The translations under genes were made by a program, and so were the position numbers. Shown here piece after piece: positions 25,092-33,763 of a DNA stretch of 64,000 bases. Numbering within the stretch: the stretch's first letter is position 1; the number at the start of each line of letters is the position of its first letter. The notes under the pieces were generated by a model. The model made no database searches, was not told the DNA's origin, and saw nothing but the letters and a program-made list of their open reading frames with translations. This DNA comes from Flavobacterium sp. LPB0248 (GTDB lineage: Bacteria > Bacteroidota > Bacteroidia > Flavobacteriales > Flavobacteriaceae): the NCBI RefSeq assembly GCF_013388355.1, contig NZ_CP058246.1:3224001-3288000 (forward strand), read 5' to 3'.

Positions 25092-26489
25092 ATGAAAAAA
25101 AGCAGTCTTTGGTCCTTACGATTAGGCTTCTCAGGAAAAGAAGCCGATGAAATCGAGAAATTGGGAATTGAAAAATTTCTGAAAAAATCTTATGCTTCAA
25201 AAGTTGACAAACAACTCCCCGCTTTTTTAGAAGATGATCCTAAAACACTTCTTCAGCTAAAGGAATTAAAACAATCCATTAAAGATGCTGATTCAGTAGC
25301 TAAAAAGAAAGTCCTCAAAAGAGAAGTTTATTCGGCTATAGAATTCAGAAAGTGGTGGATTGATAAAATGCGCACAGATGAATTTCCGCTTCGCGAAAAC
25401 ATGGTCTGTTTCTGGCACAATCACTTCGTGTCGACAACTCAAAAAGTAAAGGTCAATTATTGGATTTATCAGCACAACATGATTTTGCGCGAAAACGCTT
25501 TTGGTAATTTTAAAGAATTAACCAAGCAGATTCTAAAATCGAATGCGATGATTAAATATTTGGATAATGTCGATAATAAAAAAGGCAAATTCAACGAAAA
25601 TCTAAGTCGGGAATTATTGGAATTATTCACAATCGGAATTGGGAATTATTCAGAAAGCGATATTAAGAACGGCGCACGGGCTTTGGCTGGGTTAAATTAT
25701 GGTGATGATGGCGCAGTTTATCGAAAAAATATAGAAGATAACAGCGATAAAACGTATTTCGGGAAAACCGGAAACTGGAAAGCAGATGACTTAGTCGATA
25801 TTATTTTTGAACAGAAAAACATTCCATATTTAATCACGCGAAAAATTCTTAAATGGTTTGTTTATGATAATCCGCCAGAAGATTTGGTGGTTCATTATGG
25901 CGATTACTTTCGAAAGAAAAACTTTGAAATTGAACCTTTGCTGACCAAAATTTTCACAGAAGAATACGCGAAAGAAAATGCCGGAAACAAAATCAAAGAT
26001 CCATTGGTTTATATTATTCAGCTTATTGATGAGTTAGAAATTAAAGATTTTGACAATGCTATGATTGCACTTTTCTTGAGACAGCAAGGAATGGATTTGT
26101 ACAATCAGGTGAATGTAAAAGGTTGGGATGGCGGAAATTCATGGTTAACTTCTCAGGTTTATTTGCAGCGAAATAATACTTCAGATTTACTTTGTAATGG
26201 AAGGACAATTTCGAGAAAAATATTAAACACAATGGACGGGCAAATTCAGTCGCCAAAAGCAGAATTCGAAAAAATCGATGTGAAAATTGATTTTGATTCC
26301 AGCGGAAATAATAAAACCATTATTGCCCAATTATCGAATAGACTTTTATTTGATGTAAATGAATCGATGCAAAAAGACATGGAAAATCTTCTGAAATACG
26401 ATTTTGATCCCAAAGATCCGCACGCTGAATTTGCTGTCGTCAGACTTTTTAATTATATCACAAAACTTCCCGAATATCAATTAATCTAA
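25092..26489 (+). CDS. DUF1800-family protein
   Basis: A 465-residue protein with DUF1800 hallmarks: LGFSGKEADEIEKLGIEKFL, WWIDKMRTDEFPLRENMVCFWHNHFVS, NLSRELLELFTIGIGNYSESDIKNGARALAGL, and ending GWDGGNSWLTSQVYLQRNN. The family is nearly always paired with DUF1501, as here (12 bases downstream). The function is unknown. No signal peptide is visible, so it may act before or with its twin-arginine-exported partner. Confidence 0.9.
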   Translation: MKKSSLWSLRLGFSGKEADEIEKLGIEKFLKKSYASKVDKQLPAFLEDDPKTLLQLKELKQSIKDADSVAKKKVLKREVYSAIEFRKWWIDKMRTDEFPLRENMVCFWHNHFVSTTQKVKVNYWIYQHNMILRENAFGNFKELTKQILKSNAMIKYLDNVDNKKGKFNENLSRELLELFTIGIGNYSESDIKNGARALAGLNYGDDGAVYRKNIEDNSDKTYFGKTGNWKADDLVDIIFEQKNIPYLITRKILKWFVYDNPPEDLVVHYGDYFRKKNFEIEPLLTKIFTEEYAKENAGNKIKDPLVYIIQLIDELEIKDFDNAMIALFLRQQGMDLYNQVNVKGWDGGNSWLTSQVYLQRNNTSDLLCNGRTISRKILNTMDGQIQSPKAEFEKIDVKIDFDSSGNNKTIIAQLSNRLLFDVNESMQKDMENLLKYDFDPKDPHAEFAVVRLFNYITKLPEYQLI

Positions 26490-26501
26490 AAAGCAGTAAT
26501 C

Positions 26502-27671
26502 ATGAACAGAAGAAATTTTCTAACATTGACGGGAACTTTTACAGGCGGATTGCTTGTGCTTCCTGATTTTTTACACGCTTTTGGTTCTCAGAACAATTTG
26601 ATTGTGGGAGAGCAATGCGTTGTTTTTGTACAGCTGAATGGCGGAAATGATGGTTTGAATACTTTTATTCCGTATGATGATCCTTTATATTATGACTATA
26701 GAACCAAAATAGCTTTAAATAAAGATTTAGTGATTAGTAAAAATAAAGGAATGGCTTTTCATCCTTCGTTGAAAGATTTCGCTCAAATGCAGCAAAATGG
26801 CGATTTAACGGTAATTCAGAATGTGGGTTATCCAGAACCAATTCGTTCCCATTTTAGAAGTCAGGAAATTTGGCAGACTGCAACCGATTCTAATAAATAT
26901 ATAAATGAAGGCTGGCTTGGAAGATTTCTGGATTTGCAATGCAACGGACATCAAGCGACCGCAGGAATCAATTTAGATTCGATTGATAATTTGGCTTTAA
27001 AAGGAGTAGAGCCAAATTTTATAACAGTAAAAGATCCGAACCGATTTAAAGTAAAATCAGATAAAGAAGAAGATGTGACTTTATCCAAAAATCCGCATTT
27101 AGATTTTGTTCGTAAAATCGCCAATTCGGTAACTGAAGGTTCAGATGAAATTCAGAAAGCTTTGGCAAAATCTAAAACAGAAATCAGTTATCCGAAAACA
27201 GAATTATCCAAAAATCTCGAATGGATTGCGCGATTGATAAAAGGGAATCTTAATTCTAAAGTATATTATACATCCTTGAACGGATTTGATACACATGACA
27301 ATCAGCTTTCGATCCACGAACGAAAATTAACTGATTTAAACGATTCTTTATATAGTTTTTATTCTGATTTAAAGCAGTCACAGTTATTGCAGAATGTAAC
27401 AGTTGTAGTTTTTTCAGAATTCGGGCGACGAGTAAAAGACAATGGCAACGGAACAGATCATGGAACCGCAGCTCCAATGTTTATTATCGGTGGAAATAAT
27501 AAAGGAACTATTTTAGGAAGAAATCCAAATCTGGCAAACTTAGATAATGGCGATTTAAAATATGAAATTGATTTTAGAAGTGTGTATGCTTCTTTATTAA
27601 AAGAGAAAATGAACTTCGATTATTCAAAAATTGGAATTTTGAATAAACCAGTTTCGGGGCTGTTTATATAA
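26502..27671 (+). CDS. DUF1501-family protein with twin-arginine-like signal
   Basis: A 389-residue protein starting MNRRNFLTLTGTFTGGLLVL, a twin-arginine type signal (RRNFL) followed by a hydrophobic stretch and a cleavage-like region. The mature part has the DUF1501 features VFVQLNGGNDGLNTFIPYDDPLYYDYR, HPSLKDFAQMQQNGDLTVIQNVGYPEPIRSHF, YTSLNGFDTHDNQ and VVVFSEFGRRVKDNGNGTDHGTAAPMFIIGG. These recall the alkaline-phosphatase/sulfatase-like fold. It is presumably exported folded with a bound metal. It forms a two-gene unit with the DUF1800 gene. Confidence 0.9.
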   Translation: MNRRNFLTLTGTFTGGLLVLPDFLHAFGSQNNLIVGEQCVVFVQLNGGNDGLNTFIPYDDPLYYDYRTKIALNKDLVISKNKGMAFHPSLKDFAQMQQNGDLTVIQNVGYPEPIRSHFRSQEIWQTATDSNKYINEGWLGRFLDLQCNGHQATAGINLDSIDNLALKGVEPNFITVKDPNRFKVKSDKEEDVTLSKNPHLDFVRKIANSVTEGSDEIQKALAKSKTEISYPKTELSKNLEWIARLIKGNLNSKVYYTSLNGFDTHDNQLSIHERKLTDLNDSLYSFYSDLKQSQLLQNVTVVVFSEFGRRVKDNGNGTDHGTAAPMFIIGGNNKGTILGRNPNLANLDNGDLKYEIDFRSVYASLLKEKMNFDYSKIGILNKPVSGLFI

Positions 27672-27680
27672 ATAGTAATC

Positions 27681-27784
27681 TTGTCATTTCGAGGAACGAG
27701 AAATCTTCGCAAGTAACTCCATAATCAAAATCGCCAATCTTGGTCGAGCTTCTTGTGGAGATTTCTCGTTCCTCGAAATGACAA
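27681..27784. repeat. TCATTTCGAGGAACGAGA palindromic element, copy 1
   Basis: Perfect 26-base terminal arms (27681-27706 and 27759-27784, containing TCATTTCGAGGAACGAGA) enclose about 50 bases. A second copy with the same outer arms but different inner sequence lies at 45019-45120. This size and shape fit a REP-like or miniature non-autonomous element. It lies between the DUF1501 gene and the aromatic operon. A degenerate stretch of 'aattcgtggc' and 'cttagcatctcagc' type repeats follows up to about 27900. Confidence 0.85.
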
Positions 27785-28002
27785 AAACACCGAGAGTAAT
27801 CTGTGTAATTTGAATGAATCAACCACAATGATTTGCGTTAATTCGTTAATTCGTGGCGAAAAAAACTTAGCATCTCAGCAACTTAGAAGCTCAGAATCTC
27901 GTTTTAATATTCTCATTTTAAGCCGTTTTTTTTATATTATCATACAAAACCTGCTAAATTTGTTAAGAAATCCTTTTTTGTTTCATAAAATGCAATCTTT
28001 TT

Positions 28003-28033
28003 TTTGGTGCACTAAAAATAATTTATACATTCG
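28003..28033 (+). promoter_or_regulatory. Promoter candidate of the pheA operon
   Basis: TTTG at 28003-28006 and TACATTCG at 28026-28033 are separated by 19 bases, the usual spacing in Bacteroidota; the -7 box differs from TAnnTTTG at one position. Transcription would begin near 28038-28040, about 25 bases before the leader peptide ATG at 28063. Confidence 0.6.
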
Positions 28034-28062
28034 CAGAGAATTTAAAACAAAACACAAACAAA

Positions 28063-28143
28063 ATGGCAAGTAACCGTTTTTATTTTAGCAACTCTTTTTA
28101 TTTCTTCTTTAGTAGAAGTGAGGATTGTGCTATGGTTATTTGA
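28063..28143 (+). CDS. Phe/Tyr-rich attenuator leader peptide of the pheA operon
   Basis: A 26-codon frame begins with the A-rich start region and ATG at 28063. It reads M-A-S-N-R and then FYFSNSFYFFF, giving six Phe and two Tyr codons within eleven residues, before SRSEDCAMVI and TGA at 28141-28143. A terminator follows at 28177-28205 and the pheA start at 28212. Such runs of the end-product amino acid are the sensor of ribosome-mediated attenuation. Ribosome stalling here when charged Phe-tRNA (or Tyr-tRNA) is scarce would allow read-through into pheA. The gene is not expected to make a functional protein. Confidence 0.88.
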   Translation: MASNRFYFSNSFYFFFSRSEDCAMVI

Positions 28144-28205
28144 GATCAAATTTTAAGACAAATAAAACTAATATACAATCCTGATGCAAATCAGGATTTT
28201 TTTTT
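28121..28205 (+). promoter_or_regulatory. Attenuator: antiterminator segment and intrinsic terminator before pheA
   Basis: Segment 28121-28128 (AGGATTGT, inside the leader peptide codons 20-22) is exactly complementary to 28175-28182 (ACAATCCT). That second segment overlaps the left arm of a perfect terminator hairpin, AATCCTGAT (28177-28185), gcaa loop, ATCAGGATT (28190-28198), then a T-run to 28205. The two pairings exclude each other. A ribosome stalled on the Phe/Tyr run leaves the first segment free to form the antiterminator; a ribosome that reaches the stop codon at least partly covers it and the terminator forms. Confidence 0.85.
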
Positions 28206-28211
28206 GACTAT

Positions 28212-29051
28212 ATGACAACGAAAATTGCAATACAAGGTATTAAAGGATCATTTCATCATCAGGTTGTAAAAGAGTATTTCTCTGAAAATGTGGATATTGA
28301 TGAATGTCTGTCTTTTGAAGAATTGATCGATAGCCTTATTGCTGGAAAATCTGATCAGGCTGTTATGGCGATCGAAAATTCAATTGCGGGGCCAATTATC
28401 CCAAATTATGCATTGATTGACAAGAACAATCTGCACATCATTGGAGAGCATTATTTAAATATTCAGCAGAATTTAATGGCTTTAAAAGGTCAGAAAATTG
28501 ACGACATAAGAGAAGTTCATTCACACCCAATGGCACTTTTGCAGTGTATGGATTTCTTGAAACAATATCCAAATATCAAATTGGTTGAGGATAAAGATAC
28601 AGCTGAAACAGCTAGAAGAATTCAGGAAAAACAATTGACTGGAATTGCAGCGATTGCAAGTGTAACCGCTTCTGAAATGTACGATCTAGATATTATTGCA
28701 TCATCGATTCAAACGATTAAAAACAATATGACTCGTTTCGTAATCATCAAAAAGCAAAATTCATTTTTGCCAGAAAGCGAAATCAATAGAGCCTCTGTGA
28801 AATTTGAATTAGATCACAAAAGAGGAAGCTTAGCAGCAGTTTTAAATGTAATGAGCGATTGCAAACTGAATTTGACAAAAATCCAGTCGCTTCCAAAAAT
28901 TGAAACACCTTGGAAATATTCATTCTTCGTAGACGTAACATTCGAGAAATACGAAGATTTTGCAAAAGCCAAAGCGTTATTAAACATAATGGCAGAATAT
29001 TTTAAAGTGTTGGGAGAATATAAGAATACAAAACCTTTGACTGAGTCATAA
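28212..29051 (+). CDS. pheA: Prephenate dehydratase
   Basis: A 279-residue enzyme converting prephenate to phenylpyruvate in phenylalanine synthesis. Catalytic-domain features are KIAIQGIKGSFHHQVVKEYF, MAIENSIAGPI, VHSHPMALLQC and NNMTRFVII (with the catalytic Thr). Residues about 195-270 form an ACT domain. Its Phe-binding motifs differ from the usual GALV and ESRP: the positions read GSLA and QSLP. Feedback control by Phe may therefore be altered, and transcription is instead under the attenuator just upstream. It is the first gene of the aromatic operon. Confidence 0.93.
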   Translation: MTTKIAIQGIKGSFHHQVVKEYFSENVDIDECLSFEELIDSLIAGKSDQAVMAIENSIAGPIIPNYALIDKNNLHIIGEHYLNIQQNLMALKGQKIDDIREVHSHPMALLQCMDFLKQYPNIKLVEDKDTAETARRIQEKQLTGIAAIASVTASEMYDLDIIASSIQTIKNNMTRFVIIKKQNSFLPESEINRASVKFELDHKRGSLAAVLNVMSDCKLNLTKIQSLPKIETPWKYSFFVDVTFEKYEDFAKAKALLNIMAEYFKVLGEYKNTKPLTES

Positions 29052-29093
29052 AGTTGATTTTAGATTGAAGATTAACCAAATAAGATTTTAGAT

Positions 29094-29161
29094 TGTCAGG
29101 TTGAGCGGAGTCGAAGCCTATGTTTCAATTGGAAAGCCCTTCGACTTCGCTCAGGGTGGCA
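29094..29161. repeat. Imperfect palindromic repeat with GTCGAAG arms
   Basis: TGTCAGGTTGAGCGGAGTCGAAG and the complement of CTTCGACTTCGCTCAGGGTGGCA pair with a few mismatches around an AT-rich loop. It lies inside the operon, between pheA and the aminotransferase gene, so it would be transcribed and could affect mRNA stability. Confidence 0.65.
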
Positions 29162-29222
29162 GATCAAAAAAAGAAAAAGCATAAAGCCTAAGGCTTAAAG
29201 CATATAGCAAAAATTAAAAACA

Positions 29223-30368
29223 ATGATTACAACAGCAAAACGATTAGACACAGTTGAAGAATACTACTTCTCATCAAAACTAAGAGAAGTTCGTCAATTG
29301 ATGTCTGAAGGAAAATCGATCATCAACATGGGAATTGGAAGCCCTGATTTGAGTCCGTCAAAAGCAGTAATTGAAGCAGTCGCTGCAGCAATTCAAGACG
29401 AAAACGGGCATGGTTATCAAAGCTATCAGGGATTACCAGAAATGAGGCAGGCGATGGCAGATTTTTATCGTGATCAGTTTGGTGTTGAAGTGAATCCAAA
29501 TAATGAGATTTTACCTCTAATGGGTTCAAAAGAAGGAATTATGCACATTTCGTTAGCATTTTTAAATGAAGGCGATCACGTTTTAATTCCGAATCCGGGT
29601 TATCCGACGTATACTTCGGTAACCAATTTGGTTCAGGCAGTTCCGGTTTATTATGATTTAAAAGAAGAAAACGGATGGGAACCAGATTTTGAAGCTTTAG
29701 AAAAATTGGATCTTTCGAAAGTAAAAATTATGTGGCTGGGATATCCGCACATGCCGACAGGAGCTAGAGGAAGTTTAGCATTATTTAAAAAATTGGTTGC
29801 TTTTGCTAAAAAACACAACATATTATTGATCAACGACAATCCGTATAGTTTTGTTTTGAATGATAATCCGATGAGTTTATTGCAAGTTGAAGGGGCAAAA
29901 GAGGTGGCTTTAGAATTAAACTCTTTAAGTAAAACATTCAACATGGCAGGCTGGAGAGTAGGGATGGTTTTAGGAAATCCTGAAATTATCGATGCGGTCT
30001 TAAAAGTAAAAAGCAACATGGACAGCGGGATGTATTATGGAATTCAAAAAGGTGCAATTGCAGCTTTGAAATGTGATAAATCTTGGTTTGAAGATCAAAA
30101 CAAAATTTACAGACGCCGTAGAGAATTAACGGAGAAATTAGCTGAAAAGCTAAACTGTAAAGTATATAAAGAAGGAGTTGGTCTTTTTGTTTGGGCAAAA
30201 TTGCCAGAAGGAATTGAATCAGCAGAGAAGTTCATTGACGAAATATTATATGAGAAACATATCTTCATCACACCGGGAACCATTTTCGGAAGTAACGGCG
30301 AAGGTTATATCAGATTCTCATTGTGTGTAAAAGAAGAAAAAGTACAAGAAGCGATTGATCGATTTTAG
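29223..30368 (+). CDS. PLP-dependent class I aminotransferase (aromatic/aspartate type)
   Basis: A 381-residue aminotransferase. Visible features are INMGIGSPDLSPSKAV, GSKEGIMHISLAFLNEGDHVLIPNPGYPTY, LLINDNPYSF and SLSKTFNMAGWRVGM, in which Lys237 should bind pyridoxal phosphate. The usual NPTGA loop reads MPTGA. By position between pheA and tyrA it probably transaminates phenylpyruvate and hydroxyphenylpyruvate to Phe and Tyr. The sequence resembles the LL-diaminopimelate/aspartate aminotransferase branch, so other substrates are possible. Confidence 0.88.
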   Translation: MITTAKRLDTVEEYYFSSKLREVRQLMSEGKSIINMGIGSPDLSPSKAVIEAVAAAIQDENGHGYQSYQGLPEMRQAMADFYRDQFGVEVNPNNEILPLMGSKEGIMHISLAFLNEGDHVLIPNPGYPTYTSVTNLVQAVPVYYDLKEENGWEPDFEALEKLDLSKVKIMWLGYPHMPTGARGSLALFKKLVAFAKKHNILLINDNPYSFVLNDNPMSLLQVEGAKEVALELNSLSKTFNMAGWRVGMVLGNPEIIDAVLKVKSNMDSGMYYGIQKGAIAALKCDKSWFEDQNKIYRRRRELTEKLAEKLNCKVYKEGVGLFVWAKLPEGIESAEKFIDEILYEKHIFITPGTIFGSNGEGYIRFSLCVKEEKVQEAIDRF

Positions 30369-30411
30369 AATCAAGAGCCAAGACTTTTTTAAAACTTGGA
30401 ATTAAAAAGAT

Positions 30412-31269
30412 ATGAAAGTATACGTAATAGGAATAGGATTAATAGGTGGTTCGATGGTGTTAGACATCAAAGACAAACATCCAGATGCGGGTATTTTCGG
30501 AATCGACAATAACGAAAAACATTTGCAGGAAGCAATTGATCTTGGAGTTATTGATGAAGCGGGAAGCTTCGAAGATTTACAAAAAGCAGATTTTGTAATC
30601 GTTTCGGTTCCGGTAGATGTTGCACTAACAGTTTTGCCTAAAGTTCTGGATGCAGTTGGAGACAAGACAATTGTTTTTGAAGTAGGATCAACCAAAAAGC
30701 CAATTTGCGATGTGGTGGCCAATCATCCGAAAAGAAGAAATTTTATTGCCACGCATCCAATTGCAGGAACAGAGTTTTCTGGACCTTCAGCAGCAATAAA
30801 AGGTTTGTTTAAAGGAAAAACAAACATTATTTGTGAAGTGGAAAAAACCGCTTTCAAATTGCAGGAAAAAGCGTTACAGCTTTTCAGCGAAATAGGAATG
30901 AGAATTCGATATATGGACCCCGTTTCGCACGACAAACACATTGCTTATGTTTCGCATTTATCGCACATTAGTTCGTTTATGCTCGGAAAAACAGTAATGA
31001 TAAAAGAAAAAGACGAACAGGATATTTTTGATATGGCGGGAAGTGGATTTGAAAGTACTGTTCGTCTAGCAAAAAGTTCACCCGCAATGTGGACACCCAT
31101 TTTTAAACAAAACAAAGAATACGTTCTGGAAACCTTAGAAGGTTATATTGCAAATTTGACTCAGTTTAGAGATTTGTTGGCAGACGACAATTACAACGCC
31201 ATTTTTGAAGAAATGGAAAGTGTAAATAAAATTAGAGAAATATTAAACGGAATAACTATAAAAAAGTAA
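30412..31269 (+). CDS. tyrA: Prephenate dehydrogenase
   Basis: A 285-residue enzyme of tyrosine synthesis, oxidising prephenate to hydroxyphenylpyruvate. The N-terminal Rossmann motif VIGIGLIGGSMVLD binds NAD(P). The substrate region has ATHPIAGTEFSGPSAA, MDPVSHDKHIAYVSHLSHISSFML and DMAGSGFESTVRLAKSSPAMW, all typical. There is no fused chorismate mutase or ACT domain. It sits between the aminotransferase and the DAHP synthase/chorismate mutase in the same direction. Confidence 0.93.
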   Translation: MKVYVIGIGLIGGSMVLDIKDKHPDAGIFGIDNNEKHLQEAIDLGVIDEAGSFEDLQKADFVIVSVPVDVALTVLPKVLDAVGDKTIVFEVGSTKKPICDVVANHPKRRNFIATHPIAGTEFSGPSAAIKGLFKGKTNIICEVEKTAFKLQEKALQLFSEIGMRIRYMDPVSHDKHIAYVSHLSHISSFMLGKTVMIKEKDEQDIFDMAGSGFESTVRLAKSSPAMWTPIFKQNKEYVLETLEGYIANLTQFRDLLADDNYNAIFEEMESVNKIREILNGITIKK

Positions 31270-31281
31270 ACTATAAAAACG

Positions 31282-32364
31282 ATGGAAAATAAAAAAGAAA
31301 TGAGAAAGTGGTTAGAAGATTTCAATTTAAATCACCCACTTGTGATAGCTGGACCTTGTAGTGCAGAAACTGAAGATCAGGTTTTGAAAATCGCTCACGA
31401 ATTGAAAGATTCAAAAGTAAGTGTATTCAGAGCTGGAATCTGGAAACCAAGAACTCGTCCAGGAGGATTTGAAGGTGTTGGTGAAATTGGATTAAAATGG
31501 TTGCAAAAAGCTAAAGCTGAAACTGGTTTATTAATGGGTACTGAAGTTGCAACTGCAGCTCACTGTAAACTAGCTTTGGAACACGATATCGACATATTAT
31601 GGGTTGGTGCACGTACAACGGCAAACCCTTTTGCAGTTCAAGAAATTGCTGATACATTAAAAGGAACTGATAAAATTGTTTTGGTTAAAAACCCAGTAAA
31701 TCCAGATTTAGCTTTATGGTTAGGTGGTGTTGAGCGTTTACACATGGCAGGTATCGAGAAATTAGGTGTTATTCACAGAGGTTTCTCTACTTACGAAAAA
31801 ACAAAATACAGAAACATTCCAGAATGGCAGATTGCTATCGAATTACAAAATAAATTCCCTGATTTGCCATTAATCATCGATCCATCTCACATTACAGGAG
31901 ATCGTAAAATGATTTTCGAAGTAACTCAAGAGGCTTTAGACTTGAATTACGATGGTATGATTATCGAAACGCACATCGATCCAGATAATGCTTGGTCTGA
32001 TGCTGCTCAGCAAGTGACTCCTGAGGCTTTGAAACAAATCATTAAAGATTTGACTATCAGAAAAACAGATGATACTACAGATGAGTATAGCCAAAAAATG
32101 AAAAAACTAAGAGCTAACATCGACGTTTTAGATGCTAACTTATTAGAATTGTTAGGAAAACGTATGAAAGTAGCTGACGAAATTGGTCAGGTGAAAAAAG
32201 ATGCTAACGTTGCAATTCTTCAAAACAACCGTTGGAACGAAATCTTAGGAAAAATGATTTTGGAAGGTGAGAAAAAAGGTCTTACTGAAGAATTCGTTTT
32301 GAGAATGTTCAAAGCAATCCACCAAGAAAGTATTGGTCACCAAGAGAAAATTTTCAACGCATAA
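31282..32364 (+). CDS. Bifunctional DAHP synthase / chorismate mutase
   Basis: A 360-residue fusion. Residues 1-255 are a type I DAHP synthase of the AroA(G)/KDO8P-like group (HPLVIAGPCSAETEDQVL, FRAGIWKPRTRPGGFEGVG, GARTTANPFAVQEIAD, LPLIIDPSHITGDR). Residues about 270-360 are an AroQ chorismate mutase (KKLRANIDVLDANLLELLGKRMKVADEIGQVKKDANVAI). Here the mutase is at the C-terminus, unlike the N-terminal fusion in Bacillus. It makes the first shikimate-pathway step and the step from chorismate to prephenate. The mutase part may also serve as the inhibitor-binding module. Confidence 0.93.
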   Translation: MENKKEMRKWLEDFNLNHPLVIAGPCSAETEDQVLKIAHELKDSKVSVFRAGIWKPRTRPGGFEGVGEIGLKWLQKAKAETGLLMGTEVATAAHCKLALEHDIDILWVGARTTANPFAVQEIADTLKGTDKIVLVKNPVNPDLALWLGGVERLHMAGIEKLGVIHRGFSTYEKTKYRNIPEWQIAIELQNKFPDLPLIIDPSHITGDRKMIFEVTQEALDLNYDGMIIETHIDPDNAWSDAAQQVTPEALKQIIKDLTIRKTDDTTDEYSQKMKKLRANIDVLDANLLELLGKRMKVADEIGQVKKDANVAILQNNRWNEILGKMILEGEKKGLTEEFVLRMFKAIHQESIGHQEKIFNA

Positions 32365-32372
32365 TTTTTTCG

Positions 32373-32555
32373 AAACCATATAAGTGATATAAGATAATTT
32401 AAGTTTTTTTAAAGCTTTGTTGTTGAGTTTAATTATATCACGCATTTAAAATTAGATTGTTTTTTAAAAATCCCTGTTGCTTTGAAAAAAGTGATGGGAT
32501 TTTTTTTGTTTTAAGATGTGGCTATTTATATTCACTTATATAACTTATATGGTTT
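32373..32555. repeat. CCATATAAG palindromic element, copy 2, enclosing a terminator
   Basis: The left end AAACCATATAAGTGATATAA (32373-) and the right end TATATAACTTATATGGTTT (ending 32555) pair. Inside, AAAAATCCC and GGGATTTTT (about 32465-32507) form a hairpin followed by a T-run, a likely terminator for the aromatic operon. The element thus brings its own terminator; copy 3 does the same. Confidence 0.8.
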
Positions 32556-32567
32556 AAATTATTCATT

Positions 32568-32575
32568 TATCTTTG
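32568..32575 (+). promoter_or_regulatory. -7 promoter box candidate of rsgA
   Basis: TATCTTTG matches TAnnTTTG exactly. It lies 12 bases after the end of the CCATATAAG element, whose right arm would supply the -33 region. The rsgA ATG is at 32630. Confidence 0.45.
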
Positions 32576-32629
32576 CAAAAGATTTAGGTTTTAATCTAAA
32601 ATCTAAAATCAGAAATCTAAAATAAAAGA

Positions 32630-33607
32630 ATGACAGGAACCGTATACAAATCTACAGGAAGCTGGTACACCGTAAAATCTGAACAAGGAGATTTTGTGGA
32701 ATGCCGTATGAAAGGGAAATTCAGAATAAAAGGTATCAAAAGTACCAATCCTATTGCTGTAGGCGATATTGTCGATTATGAATTAGATGAAACTTCGGAT
32801 GCCGTTACCGGAACGATTCATAATATTCATGAACGAAAAAACTATATCGTTCGTAAATCGGTTAATTTATCCAAGCAGATTCATATTATTGCTTCCAATA
32901 TCGATCAGGTTTTTTTACTGATTACCATTGATAATCCGCCAACAACTACAAGCTTTATCGACCGTTTTTTGGTTACAGCCGAAGCGTACGGAATTGAAGC
33001 GATTCTTATTTTTAATAAAATCGATACTTTAAATGATCAAACATTAGACGATCAGCTTTATTTACAGCATATTTACACTGAAATTGGATATAAGTGTCTC
33101 CGAATTTCATCAACAGAAAATAAAGGTGTTGATAAGCTAAAAGAAATGATGGTTGGAAAAGTAAGTATGTTTTCTGGGCATTCAGGTGTTGGAAAATCAA
33201 CTTTGGTAAATGCTATGGAACCTAGTCTTCATTTGAAAACCTCGGTAATTTCAGAACAAAGCAAACAAGGTCAGCATACTACAACTTTTGCCGAAATGTA
33301 TGATTTGTCTTTTGATGCTAGAATTATCGATACGCCAGGAATTAAAGGTTTCGGAATTGTGGATATGGAACCATCAGAAATCAGCGGTTATTTTCCTGAA
33401 TTCTTCAAATTAAAAGATCAATGCAAGTTTAACAATTGTTTACACAAAGAAGAACCGCATTGTGCCATAAAAGCAGCTTTAGAAAAAGACGAAATTGCAT
33501 GGTCACGCTACAACAGTTATCTTAAAATCCTTGAAGGTGACGACGAACATTATCGTACCGATACTTATGGTGAAGATCGTGCAGCGAGTGATGAAACAAG
33601 AAAGTAA
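32630..33607 (+). CDS. rsgA: Ribosome small subunit-dependent GTPase A
   Basis: A 325-residue circularly permuted GTPase that checks late 30S subunit maturation. An N-terminal OB-fold (MTGTVYKSTGSWYTVK...DIVDYEL) is followed by G4 NKID (129-132), then G1 GHSGVGKS (183-190) and G3 DTPG (234-237), the permuted order typical of RsgA. The C-terminal zinc site uses Cys265, Cys270, His272 and Cys278. It is transcribed with dtd downstream or alone. Confidence 0.95.
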   Translation: MTGTVYKSTGSWYTVKSEQGDFVECRMKGKFRIKGIKSTNPIAVGDIVDYELDETSDAVTGTIHNIHERKNYIVRKSVNLSKQIHIIASNIDQVFLLITIDNPPTTTSFIDRFLVTAEAYGIEAILIFNKIDTLNDQTLDDQLYLQHIYTEIGYKCLRISSTENKGVDKLKEMMVGKVSMFSGHSGVGKSTLVNAMEPSLHLKTSVISEQSKQGQHTTTFAEMYDLSFDARIIDTPGIKGFGIVDMEPSEISGYFPEFFKLKDQCKFNNCLHKEEPHCAIKAALEKDEIAWSRYNSYLKILEGDDEHYRTDTYGEDRAASDETRK

Positions 33608-33763
33608 AATATGAAATTCCAATCCCAATGCTCTGGGATATATTCCAAATTCCAATCCAATTTGTAGAGATGCACAGCAGTGCATCTAACGTCAGAATTT
33701 AAAATCTGTTTAATTCGTGTAATCTGTGGCTAATAAATTAGGCTGCATTAGATCAAAATAAAA

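Noticed and set aside
27753..28073. A 106-codon frame upstream of pheA
   Set aside because: It runs through the TCATTTCGAGGAACGAGA repeat, degenerate repeats and the operon promoter, and has no protein-like pattern; the attenuator leader uses another frame.
29651..30019. 122-codon antisense frame over the aminotransferase gene
   Set aside because: Shadow frame created by the codon use of a clear enzyme gene.
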